Assembly: GCF_001276715.1 (NCBI RefSeq)
Contig: NZ_LIUQ01000014.1
Location: forward strand, 1-64,000
Length of the DNA: 64,000 nt
Source of the DNA: Planktothricoides sp. SR001
GTDB lineage: Bacteria > Cyanobacteriota > Cyanobacteriia > Cyanobacteriales > Laspinemataceae
Reading direction: 5' to 3'
Of this stretch, positions 17,869 through 25,354 are shown one piece after another (the first letter of the stretch is position 1; each line of letters starts with the position of its first letter). The translations under genes and the position numbers were made by a program. The notes beneath the pieces are model-generated. The model was not told where the DNA came from. It did not search any database and worked only from the letters and a program-made list of their open reading frames with translations.

Positions 17869-18711
17869 ATGGAACTTAATGATCTATTGACCCGATATGC
17901 CAGTGGAGAAAGGGTTTTTCTCAAACAAAACTTTAGCCAACTTCATATCAGTGGCGTCAACCTCACCGGCGCAATTCTCCGGGATAGCAACTTCACCGCC
18001 ACAAATTTGAGTGTTGCCTACCTAAGAAGAGTAGATTTTCGCGGCGCCGATCTCAAAGGGGCTGACCTGCGGGGTTCCTACCTCAAATGCGCCGACCTAC
18101 GCGGCGCCGACCTACGATGGGCGGATATGGGCGGCACAGATATTTCCCAGTCTCTGTACAATATGCAGACCCAATTTCCTGAAGGCTTTGATCCCAAGGT
18201 GATGAGAGCTTATTTTATTAGCCCCGACAGCGATTTGAGCAACGCATTTCTCATGGGAGTGGATTTTCGCTGGACGAAACTTACTTACTGTAATCTGAGT
18301 GGATCTTACCTAGCCCACGCTGATTTAAGAAGTGCCGATCTGAGTCAGTGTAATTTAACCGATGCGGATCTCACGGCAGCCCTTTGGGATTCACAGACCC
18401 AGTTTCCCGAAGGATTCGATCCAAATTCAGCCGGCGCTTACGCTATTTGTCCGGGGGTGAACCTAACCTCAGCTAACCTCAGTCGGGCAAATCTCAGTGG
18501 GGTTAATTTAAATCAAGTGGATCTGACAGGCGCTAATCTCAGTTGGGCGGATTTAAGTCGGACTACCCTGCGAGAAGCCAACCTGACAGACGCTAATTTG
18601 AAACAAGCGAATCTAGTCGGAGCGGATCTGCGGGGCGCCAACTTAACCCGGACTTGTTTGGATGGATCCGACCTGAGAGGTGCGATTCTGCCTGATTATC
18701 GAACCGACTAA
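17869..18711 (+). CDS. Pentapeptide-repeat protein with two TQFPEGFDP inserts
   Basis: The 280-residue protein starts MELNDLLTRYASGERVFLKQ. There are three blocks of A(D/N)LXX pentapeptide repeats, separated by two homologous non-repeat inserts at about residues 98-125 and 180-205 (SQTQFPEGFDP followed by a short linker). The insert is common in cyanobacterial pentapeptide proteins and probably forms a loop or corner on the beta helix. There is no signal peptide. The C-terminus is GAILPDYRTD, similar to the gene at 15206. Function unknown. Confidence 0.85.
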   Translation: MELNDLLTRYASGERVFLKQNFSQLHISGVNLTGAILRDSNFTATNLSVAYLRRVDFRGADLKGADLRGSYLKCADLRGADLRWADMGGTDISQSLYNMQTQFPEGFDPKVMRAYFISPDSDLSNAFLMGVDFRWTKLTYCNLSGSYLAHADLRSADLSQCNLTDADLTAALWDSQTQFPEGFDPNSAGAYAICPGVNLTSANLSRANLSGVNLNQVDLTGANLSWADLSRTTLREANLTDANLKQANLVGADLRGANLTRTCLDGSDLRGAILPDYRTD

Positions 18712-19120
18712 CTCATATTAAGTCGCGCCTCTTCACCATGAGTGAGCCAGATTCCTGGTTGACAATATATCTGTATGGCACATTCATAAGTAGGTGGGCA
18801 GAAATAAATGCACCACAGACCCCATCAGAGGAAAGAGGAAAGAGGATGCATAGGAAAGAGGAAATATATTCTCTACTCTCTCTTCTCTATTCTCTCTCCT
18901 TCCTACAGGCGGGAATCCAAGGATTTACGGTGGGTAACAAAAAGTGCAATTAATTATGTTCACCTACTTATCTCGGTCATAGAACACTGGATCAAATCTG
19001 ATAAAATATATAAGAATTTGCCGATTATGTGCAGATTAATCAACAGTTCATCAGGTTCGTTGACGGAAAAATCAAGGGTTCGGGATGTAACAGAAATATG
19101 TATGATGACGATCTAAACAC
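18712..19120. other. Non-coding gap with purine/pyrimidine-rich tracts
   Basis: There is no supported gene. GAGGAAAGAG-type repeats at 18828-18870 are followed by a TCTC-rich tract, giving potential for long-range pairing. Open frames here lack ribosome sites and family resemblance. Confidence 0.45.
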
Positions 19121-19166
19121 AAGCCACTGCGGTCTTGGGGTCTCCCCAAGTAGAGCAAGTGGCGTA
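19121..19166. repeat. Palindromic repeat (GCGGTCTTGGGG...CCCCAAG family)
   Basis: The palindrome core CTTGGGG-TCT-CCCCAAG is flanked by GCCACTGCGGT and TAGAGCAAGTGGC. The same element, in the opposite orientation, is found inside patA at 26311-26360. Here it lies immediately before the start of the HEAT-repeat gene. Confidence 0.75.
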
Positions 19167-19169
19167 GAG

Positions 19170-19886
19170 ATGAATGCTTCTGAAATTGAAAGTCCTCTGG
19201 ATCTGATTGACCCGTCAACAGAGGTTAAGCCAGATCCAGAGGAAATGTTGCCATTGTTAACATCACCAGATCCCCAACAACGCACGATCGCCGCACGAGC
19301 ATTCTGTGAAATTCAAGATGAACGAGCGATTCCCCATTTAATTAATCTCTTAAAAGAACCTTGCCCCTTAATTCGGGTGAGTGCTGCTTATGCCTTGGGC
19401 CGAAATCCCAGTGCTGATGCGGTGGAATCTTTAATTGAACGGCTGAATCAAGATTGGAATGGCTATGTGCGTAAAGGAGTGGTTTGGGCTTTGGGTAACT
19501 GTCGCGATCGCCGCGCCCTCAATCCCCTTTTGGATGCCTTAAAAACTGATATTTCCGCCGTTCGCCTTTGGGCTGCCAGTTCCCTGGGACAACTTGGCTC
19601 CCTGGGCTATGATGCGGTGGTGGCCGCCATTCCTCCGTTAATTCAAGCATTACTCAGAGACCCCATTGCCGCCGTGCGAAGTAACTGTGCTTGGGCGATC
19701 GGACAGCTTTGTCGGGAACTCCCCTCAAATGTGGTCTATGCGGGTGCCATTGATTCTCTGATTGAAGCCTTGGAAGAAGATACCGATATGGGAGTTCGCG
19801 AAGATGCCAAGTCTTCCTTGTTGCGGGTAGGAGATCCCCGTGGCTTACAAGTGATTGAAGAGTTAGAAATGGATGGATTGTTGTAA
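19170..19886 (+). CDS. HEAT-repeat protein (CpcE/PBS-lyase-like repeats)
   Basis: The protein is about 238 residues from ATG 19170 (MNASEIESPLDLIDPSTEVK). It has five to six HEAT/armadillo-like helical repeats of the phycobilisome-lyase type: DERAIPHLINLLKE, VRVSAAYALG-like, YVRKGVVWALGNCRDRRAL, and PIAAVRSNCAWAIGQL. The frame is open further upstream (to 19029), but that part reads through the palindromic repeat at 19121-19166 and is unlikely to be translated. Such proteins either attach bilins (with an E/F partner) or act as adaptor scaffolds. No CpcF-like partner or phycobiliprotein gene lies nearby, so a lyase role is not supported. Confidence 0.8.
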   Translation: MNASEIESPLDLIDPSTEVKPDPEEMLPLLTSPDPQQRTIAARAFCEIQDERAIPHLINLLKEPCPLIRVSAAYALGRNPSADAVESLIERLNQDWNGYVRKGVVWALGNCRDRRALNPLLDALKTDISAVRLWAASSLGQLGSLGYDAVVAAIPPLIQALLRDPIAAVRSNCAWAIGQLCRELPSNVVYAGAIDSLIEALEEDTDMGVREDAKSSLLRVGDPRGLQVIEELEMDGLL

Positions 19887-20050
19887 TCATCGATGATTAG
19901 CCACCCAGGAAATGAAGTTGTTGGTTCTTTGTTATCAGTTATTAGTTAGTGGTTATTCGTCCCCAATAACCACTAACTAATAACCAATAACCAATTTGCT
20001 TTAAATCCGCAGACTGGTTAATTCGTTCATACTGGTAATGGCCTTTCGTG

Positions 20051-20284
20051 CTAGGCCCGGGGAATCCGCCCCTCAGTCTGACCAAATTTAATGAAATGCT
20101 CGATCGCCGATAACTGTCGGTTTTGCACTGCCGCCGCCACATCGGGATTGCGACCCAAGTAAAATGCTGTATCAAAGAAGGGACTGGGGTTCCGACCCTC
20201 AAATTGCCCAGCTTCGGTAAAATGTTTAAAGGCCGTGGTGATGCCTTGATTCACCGCATTCTTGACATCGGGGGATCGTCGGGA
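20051..20284 (-). pseudogene. Fragment of a repeat-type surface protein (NPDVAAAV / HFxxxGQxEGR repeats)
   Basis: The readable part is SPDVKNAVNQGITTAFKHFT followed by EAGQFEGRNPSPFFDTAFYL, GRNPDVAAAV and AIEHFIKFGQTEGRIPRA. It is about two copies of a repeat known from cyanobacterial large extracellular/Ca-binding proteins. There is no proper start or ribosome site, and the similarity continues upstream of the first start-like codon, so this is a truncated remnant. A GTG start at 20254 would give a 67-residue product, but I do not believe it is a free gene. Confidence 0.55.
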
Positions 20285-20473
20285 TCTATGTCTGCAAATG
20301 GGATTTTCTGGTCAACTGGATTGTGAAGTAGATCACAACCCACTTAGGAACGCGATCGCTCAAACTTATGCTAAATTTCACCAACCTTGCCCAACCTTCA
20401 TCACTGCTATTTCCCGCCAACCGGGGGACAATTAATCTAGAGAGGAAAGAAACAAAGCAATTTATTGTTAACT

Positions 20474-20683
20474 ATGATTCGCAAGGTTGTCCAACAGGCT
20501 TTTCAGAGTGATTATTTATCTGCCGAGGCAGAATTCAACATTCGGCAACTATACCAGAGTTGTCAGTTAGACGACATCGATGCGCTGATTGATTTGCAGC
20601 AGGCATTAAATTACGGTTATTTACTACAAGAGTCGAGAATTTCTGCGATTGAAAATCACAAATATTTAGTCAGTAGCTATTAA
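20474..20683 (+). CDS. Small conserved-looking protein of unknown function
   Basis: This 69-residue acidic helical protein reads MIRKVVQQAFQSDYLSAEAE, with LYQSCQLDDIDALIDLQQAL in the middle. A TTG ten bases upstream would add three residues. It is followed by its own terminator, which supports a real transcript. The sequence looks like a short cyanobacterial helical protein I have seen as a hypothetical family; I assign no function. No membrane segment. Confidence 0.65.
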   Translation: MIRKVVQQAFQSDYLSAEAEFNIRQLYQSCQLDDIDALIDLQQALNYGYLLQESRISAIENHKYLVSSY

Positions 20684-20717
20684 TTAAGTTATCAGTCATT
20701 TTCCATAAAAAATATTT

Positions 20718-20749
20718 AAAATCCACGGCGATCGCCTGTGGATTTTTTT
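20718..20749 (+). terminator. Terminator with HIP1 octamer in the stem
   Basis: The stem AAAATCCAC / GTGGATTTT encloses GGCGATCGCC and is followed by a T run. It lies 35 bases after the 69-residue gene. Confidence 0.8.
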
Positions 20750-20857
20750 GCTTTATTTTCTTGATAGTTGAAAATAGTTTTAAGCTGAATCATAAAAAAT
20801 AATATCAAAAATTAATTAAAAACAATATTAATACCATTTAAATCGTTAAGTTGATGA

Positions 20858-21514
20858 CTATGAAGGCACTAAAGTTTGTAAACGCCAGAATTCTTTTTGA
20901 ATTTCAGACAACAGAGAACGATTTAACGGATCGGTTTTGATAGCTTTTTTGAGATAAATTTGTGCTTTCTCAAAGTCACCCATATCGATTAAATATCTGC
21001 CCATACGTTGATAAGTAATCGCCTGCCATTGCCGCACTTCCGTATCTTGAGGAATGCGTTGGACTAAGCCTTCAACCAAGGCGATCGCCCGGGCAAACCG
21101 TTGATATTTTAATAATTGTTGTAATTGCACATAAGCCCGTTGCTTGAGCAATTTTTCAAATTCCGACAAATTCGGATGATGTTGAAATTGTAGGGGCGAT
21201 TCGTGAATCGCCCCTACTTCGGGGGTAGGATTTGAAGCCGCCGGTTGAGCCGATTTTTGGCGGGGTTCTGTTGGGGAATTTTCCGCTGACTGTGGGGCAG
21301 GAATCCCCGCAATTTGCTGACTATTTTGCGCCAACCAGTGAATCAGATTTTGGTAAGCTTGATTAATCTGAATAAACTGTTCTTGCGATCGGGAATTTCC
21401 CGGATTCACATCAGGATGATACTGCCTTGCCAATCGACGGTAAGAATTTTTTACCTCGGCGATCGTGGCATTTGAGCTTAATCCTAAAATTTGATAACAA
21501 TCTCCAATATTCAT
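20858..21514 (-). CDS. DnaJ-domain protein with C-terminal TPR
   Basis: The protein is about 218 residues starting MNIGDCYQILGLSSNATIAE. An upstream extension of 69 codons exists but only translates intergenic heptamer repeats, so ATG 21514 is chosen. Residues 5-65 are a J domain with HPD in RRLARQYHPDVNPG, expected to stimulate Hsp70 ATPase. The middle (about 75-120) is a Pro/Ala-rich linker that contains an in-frame palindromic repeat (21190-21217, peptide GAIHESP). The C-terminal 90 residues form TPR-like helices (YLIDMGDFEKAQIYLKKAIK). It lacks the G/F and zinc regions of true DnaJ. Probably a specialised co-chaperone. Confidence 0.85.
   Translation of the reverse strand: MNIGDCYQILGLSSNATIAEVKNSYRRLARQYHPDVNPGNSRSQEQFIQINQAYQNLIHWLAQNSQQIAGIPAPQSAENSPTEPRQKSAQPAASNPTPEVGAIHESPLQFQHHPNLSEFEKLLKQRAYVQLQQLLKYQRFARAIALVEGLVQRIPQDTEVRQWQAITYQRMGRYLIDMGDFEKAQIYLKKAIKTDPLNRSLLSEIQKEFWRLQTLVPS
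21190..21217. repeat. 28-bp palindrome inside the DnaJ-type gene
   Basis: The arms are GTAGGGGCGATTC and GAATCGCCCCTAC. The repeat lies in frame in the linker of the J-domain protein and is of the same length and arm sequence as the palindrome at 22512-22539 apart from the centre. Confidence 0.85.
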
Positions 21515-21599
21515 TGTTTGCTCAAAAAAAAAGCCGCCTGTTATCACAAATGCTGCGGAGAAATAGGGGCCCGCCATCGGCAGGGGGGCAGGGTGTAGG

Positions 21600-21795
21600 G
21601 GAGCGGGGGGGTAGGGTGTAGGGTGTAGGGAAGAGTGAAGAGTGAAGAGTGAATAGTGAATAGTGAATAGTGAATAGTGAATAGTGATATTTATGCATAA
21701 CTTGTACGGGCGAATGGCCATTCGCCCCTACCACTTTTCACTTTTCACTATTCACTCTTCCCTACACCCTACACCCTACACCCTACACCCTCTCT
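21600..21795. repeat. Heptameric repeats arranged as a long inverted repeat
   Basis: The left part has GTAGGGT, GAAGAGT and GTGAATA heptamers (GTGAATA repeated five times at about 21650-21685). The right part has the complementary TTCACTA/TTCACTC and CCCTACA (x4) heptamers. In the middle a GGGCGAATGGCCATTCGCCC palindrome lies at 21708-21727. The whole can fold back on itself. It separates clpP from the DnaJ gene. Confidence 0.8.
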
Positions 21796-21825
21796 TCCCC
21801 ACACCCACCCCCCGGAGATTAGGGA

Positions 21826-22422
21826 TTAATCGGCACGTTCTTCAATGACGCGATCGATCAACCCATATTCTTTGGCTTCTGCCGCAGACATGAAAAAGTC
21901 GCGATCCATATCTTTCTCAATCTTTTGCAGAGGCTGACCCGTGCGATCCGCATAAATTTGATTGAGTTGCTGACGAATCCGAATAATTTCTCTGGCTTCA
22001 ATCTCAATATCCGTCGCTTGTCCTCGGGTGCCACCAGAAGGTTGGTGAATCATAATCCGAGAGTTGGGTAAAGCTAAACGCTTGCCTTTGGCACCCGCTG
22101 CCAGCAGGAAGGATCCCATTGAAGCCGCCAAGCCCACACAAATCGTCACCACATCGGATTTAATGTGCTGCATGGTGTCATAAATCGCCATGCCAGAGGT
22201 GACAGAACCCCCTGGGGAGTTGATATAGAGAATAATATCTTTGCCCGCATCTTCAGAATCAAGATACAGCAAGATAGCGATGACTTCATTGGCCAATTCA
22301 TCATCAATTTGTTCGCCAATGAAAATGATTCGCTCTCTAGCGAGGCGACTGTAAATAGAAATCCAATCAGTATAAGTAGACCCGGGCATCCGGTAAGGAA
22401 CTTTAGGGACACCAATTGGCAT
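21826..22422 (-). CDS. clpP: ATP-dependent Clp protease proteolytic subunit, ClpP3-type
   Basis: The 198-residue serine peptidase has its catalytic Ser in GLAASMGSF, His in [10 protein letters not shown] and Asp further on in the [16 protein letters not shown] region. Family blocks [11 protein letters not shown] and [13 protein letters not shown] are intact. It is the downstream gene of a clpR-clpP pair (113-base gap), the arrangement seen for ClpR/ClpP3 in other cyanobacteria, where both form a mixed core that works with ClpC and is essential. The start is ATG 22422. The gap to clpR is non-coding and carries a palindrome. Confidence 0.94.
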   Translation of the reverse strand: MPIGVPKVPYRMPGSTYTDWISIYSRLARERIIFIGEQIDDELANEVIAILLYLDSEDAGKDIILYINSPGGSVTSGMAIYDTMQHIKSDVVTICVGLAASMGSFLLAAGAKGKRLALPNSRIMIHQPSGGTRGQATDIEIEAREIIRIRQQLNQIYADRTGQPLQKIEKDMDRDFFMSAAEAKEYGLIDRVIEERAD

Positions 22423-22511
22423 AAGTTAATTCTCCGTTTTCAATTCTTTTGAGGGCAGCAATCAGCAATATCTCTCAGGAAAGAGAGTTTTGGGTTCTCA
22501 AATTGGTCTAA

Positions 22512-22539
22512 GTAGGGGCGAACAGCCGTTCGCCCCTAC
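22512..22539. repeat. 28-bp palindrome providing the clpR stop codon
   Basis: The arms GTAGGGGCGAAC / GTTCGCCCCTAC have a short AGCC centre. The TAG stop of clpR (22536-22538, minus strand) lies within the right arm, so insertion of this element seems to have redefined the C-terminus. Confidence 0.85.
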
Positions 22540-23195
22540 TTGACACCGGCTGGAATTGGGTGGGGTAATTCTTTTTTGCTCTCAAAGACGCGATCGATTA
22601 GTCCATATTCGACCGCCATTTGTGGGGTCAAATAAAACATCCGATCCATATCTTTGATAATTTTTTCCGGCGGCTGACCTGTATTCCGACTGAGAATAGA
22701 AATCATGGTTTGTTTATTCGCCAGAACTTCTTTCGCCCGAATTTGGATGTCAGTGGCTTGACCTCTGGTGTAGCTTCTGGGCTGGTGCAGGACAATGGTG
22801 GCATTGGGCAAACTAGCACGGCAGCCTTTGGTTCCCGCAGAGAGCAGCATTGCGGCCATTCCCATTGCGGAACCAATGCAGATGGTGTGAACCGGAGGCT
22901 TGATGTATCTCATGGTGTCACAAATGGCAAAGGCTTCCGTTTCAAAGCCAACGGGTTCGCCACTATAGCTGGAGGTGCCAGTGGAGTTGATATAGATGTT
23001 GATCGGTTTTTCCGGATCTTCGTACTGCAAGTAGAGCAGTTCCGCGATAATCAGTTGCGTAACGGCAGGCACTAAGGGCAAACCCAGATAGACAATCCGC
23101 TCTTTTAATAAAAGGGAGGGTAGGTCTGGGGGGGGTGTCCGATAGTAAGCGTCTCCTCGATAGGGAGCTTGAACTGCCTGAATGGGTGAGTTCAT
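22536..23195 (-). CDS. clpR: Inactive Clp subunit ClpR
   Basis: This 219-residue ClpP homologue lacks the nucleophile: the segment aligned to GLAASMGSF reads IGSAMGMAAML, with Gly at the Ser position. It also has the insertion NSTGTSSYSGEPVGFETEAF after IYIN, characteristic of cyanobacterial ClpR. It forms the heteromeric ClpR/ClpP3 ring with the product of the next gene. The His-containing block IVLHQPRSY is retained. The last codons and stop come from a palindromic repeat, so the extreme C-terminus (about HPIPAGVK) may differ from relatives. Confidence 0.93.
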   Translation of the reverse strand: MNSPIQAVQAPYRGDAYYRTPPPDLPSLLLKERIVYLGLPLVPAVTQLIIAELLYLQYEDPEKPINIYINSTGTSSYSGEPVGFETEAFAICDTMRYIKPPVHTICIGSAMGMAAMLLSAGTKGCRASLPNATIVLHQPRSYTRGQATDIQIRAKEVLANKQTMISILSRNTGQPPEKIIKDMDRMFYLTPQMAVEYGLIDRVFESKKELPHPIPAGVK

Positions 23196-23354
23196 ATCCT
23201 GTTGTGCTGGGAAATCATGGCGATATTCTTATTCATAGTAGCGTGTTAATCAGCGTTAATCAGCGTTAATTAGTCGATCGCCTCTGTTTTCGGGGCGATC
23301 GATACAATGGAACCATGACCCCTGTGATTTTTTTTACCCCAAGAGGCTATTTAG

Positions 23355-24605
23355 ATGAAAGTTGATTTACAGCCTGCGTTAAATGATGCGAACCTTGATG
23401 CTGGTCAAATTAATAACCAGCGTCAACTCGGCACTTCTATTGCCGCTATTTCTTCGATCGCCCATGCTGGATCCAGTTCGGTGCCAATAAATCTCTGTTT
23501 AATTCTTGACCATAGTGGTTCGATGAACGGAAAACCCCTGGAAACGGTGAAAGCAGCAGCGGAACGCTTGATGCATCGCCTGAAACCGGGCGATCGCATT
23601 TCCGTCGTGGCTTTCGATCATCGAGCCAAAGTGATTGTCCCCAATCAAGCGATCGATAATCTTGAGTCTGTGAAAAAACGGATTCAAGCCCTGAAAGCGG
23701 ATGGGGGCACCGCGATTGATGAAGGCATAAAACTGGGCATAGAGGAACTACGCAAAGGGGCAAAAGATACGGTATCCCAGGCTTTTATCTTGACTGATGG
23801 GGAAAATGAACATGGTAGTAACGATCGCTGTGTGAAATTGGCTGTGTCCGCTGCTGACCATAACTTTACCCTCAATGCCCTGGGTTTTGGCGATCATTGG
23901 AACCAAGATGTGATGGAAAAAATTGCCGATGCTGCCGGTGGGACTCTGAGCTATATTGAGCGTCCCGATCGAGCGATCGAGGTGTTTGATGAGATTTTTA
24001 CTCGGATCCAATCTGTCACTTTGACCAATGCCTATTTGTTATTTAAGTTAATGCCAAAAGTTCGTTTAGCGGAACTGAAACCCATTGCCCAAGTTGCCCC
24101 AGAAACCATTGAACTGCCGATTAACCCAGAAAAAGATGGGGAATTTTCTGTCCGTTTAGGGGATTTAATGATCGAACGTCAACGGGTGATTTTAACTAAT
24201 TTATATATTGGTCAATTGCCTGAAGGCAGACAGGCGATCGCGCAATTGCGAGTCCGTTATGATAACCCGGCAACCGGAGAAAAAGGTTTATTATCCGATC
24301 CGGTTTTAGTGGATGCTAATGTGCTGGCTAGTTATCGACCAAATCCGAATGAGGAAGTCCAACAACATATTTTAGCTTTGGCTAAGTATCGCCAAACGCA
24401 AATTGCCGAACAAAAATTACAACAAGGCGATCGCCTTGGTGCTGCCACGATGTTACAAACTGCGGCCAAAACTGCTCTGCAAATGGGCGATCGCGGGGCA
24501 GCAACAGTCTTACAAGGCAGTGCCACTCAGTTACAAGAAGGCAAAGAACTTTCCGAAGGCGATCGCAAGAAAACCCGCATTGTTTCTAAAACTGTTTTAC
24601 AGTAA
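23355..24605 (+). CDS. VWA-domain protein
   Basis: In this 416-residue protein, residues 45-215 form a von Willebrand factor A domain with a complete MIDAS: DHSGSMNG (DxSxS), Thr in DGGTAIDEG and Asp in ILTDGENE. The remainder is a beta-rich domain (about 220-330) and a C-terminal helical region rich in Gln/Ala with repeats like GDRLGAATMLQTAAKTALQM. There is no signal peptide. Similar cyanobacterial proteins are cytosolic or linked to Ser/Thr kinase and stress modules. The 3' 75 codons and terminator are duplicated at 38619-38810 on the other side of the cyanobactin cluster. Partner unknown. Confidence 0.88.
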   Translation: MKVDLQPALNDANLDAGQINNQRQLGTSIAAISSIAHAGSSSVPINLCLILDHSGSMNGKPLETVKAAAERLMHRLKPGDRISVVAFDHRAKVIVPNQAIDNLESVKKRIQALKADGGTAIDEGIKLGIEELRKGAKDTVSQAFILTDGENEHGSNDRCVKLAVSAADHNFTLNALGFGDHWNQDVMEKIADAAGGTLSYIERPDRAIEVFDEIFTRIQSVTLTNAYLLFKLMPKVRLAELKPIAQVAPETIELPINPEKDGEFSVRLGDLMIERQRVILTNLYIGQLPEGRQAIAQLRVRYDNPATGEKGLLSDPVLVDANVLASYRPNPNEEVQQHILALAKYRQTQIAEQKLQQGDRLGAATMLQTAAKTALQMGDRGAATVLQGSATQLQEGKELSEGDRKKTRIVSKTVLQ

Positions 24606-24735
24606 AACGCTGCCAATCAATCGGTAAATGCAGCCCAGTTCAAAATTCAAACATAGTTGATTTTTAATTCAACAGATTATGTTCCTTGTTTCCCCAAACT
24701 AGGTCAGTAAAAATACTGACCTAGTTTTTTTATAA
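24531..24735 (+). repeat. VWA-gene 3' end and terminator, left copy of a direct repeat flanking the cyanobactin cluster
   Basis: The segment starts TTACAAGAAGGCAAAGAACT, runs through the stop and GTAAAACGCTGCCAATCAAT, and ends after the terminator. A same-orientation, diverged copy is at 38619-38810, 14.1 kb away. It encompasses the last 25 codons of the VWA gene. Confidence 0.8.
24696..24732 (+). terminator. Terminator of the VWA gene
   Basis: The stem AAACTAGGTCAGTA / TACTGACCTAGTTT has an AAAA loop and is followed by a T run. Confidence 0.88.
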
Positions 24736-25354
24736 AATTGAAAACCATTCATCTCCATACTGGTTTTTTTACAATTTCTTAATATTTATGGATTTTCACT
24801 AGCAGGATAGATCGTTCAAAAAAATATTGATAAATAGATAGATAGATAAATAAATGAATGAAATGTAAAGAAAAATTACAAAGCTTAGTCAGGCTATTGC
24901 CAAACAATAGGCATTCGACTACTATGTCCTCAGAAACAAAAGGGAACTTCAACTGAATAAGGTTAACGCTAAATAATAAAACGAAACCCAGAGGATATTA
25001 TCAATTGGGGTTGGTTCTAAATGCGTTAAAAATAATCGATCGAGAGAACAAGCCTGCCCCCGCGAATGCGGGGTATGGGGATTATTAGATATAAACCAAT
25101 AGTTAGGATCTAATAATTTTCTTTCAATATACCAAATGATTGAATTGAGAAATTATCTATAGTCTTCATCTCCATGAGATAGAGATTAATAGTGATGTTT
25201 TGTGATAAAATAAAATAATTACGAATTATTATCTGAAAAACTCAAGTTAATTGAGCCATATTTTCGATGATAAAGCTATGAATAAATAGGATCGTAAACG
25301 ATAACGATTTAGTTTGTGTTTCTTTGTGTTTTTATGGGGCAACAAGACTAACTT
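24736..25354. other. Non-coding leader region of the cyanobactin cluster
   Basis: The region is AT-rich with no gene. It includes a GATA/AATA-type tetranucleotide tract (about 24832-24862) and a small hairpin CCCCGCGAATGCGGGG near 25060-25075. Any promoter for patA should be within this stretch, but no convincing -10/-35 pair was picked. Confidence 0.45.

Noticed and set aside
19029..19169. N-terminal extension of the HEAT-repeat protein
   Set aside because: It translates a palindromic repeat and lacks helical repeat character; ATG 19170 is a better start.
21515..21721. 69-codon N-terminal extension of the DnaJ-type protein
   Set aside because: It encodes heptamer-repeat peptide (HYSLFTIHYSLFT) and precedes the natural J-domain start.
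21600..21795. CRISPR-like or coding heptamer array
   Set aside because: Contiguous heptamers in inverted arrangement, no spacers; the open frames through them are repeat translations.
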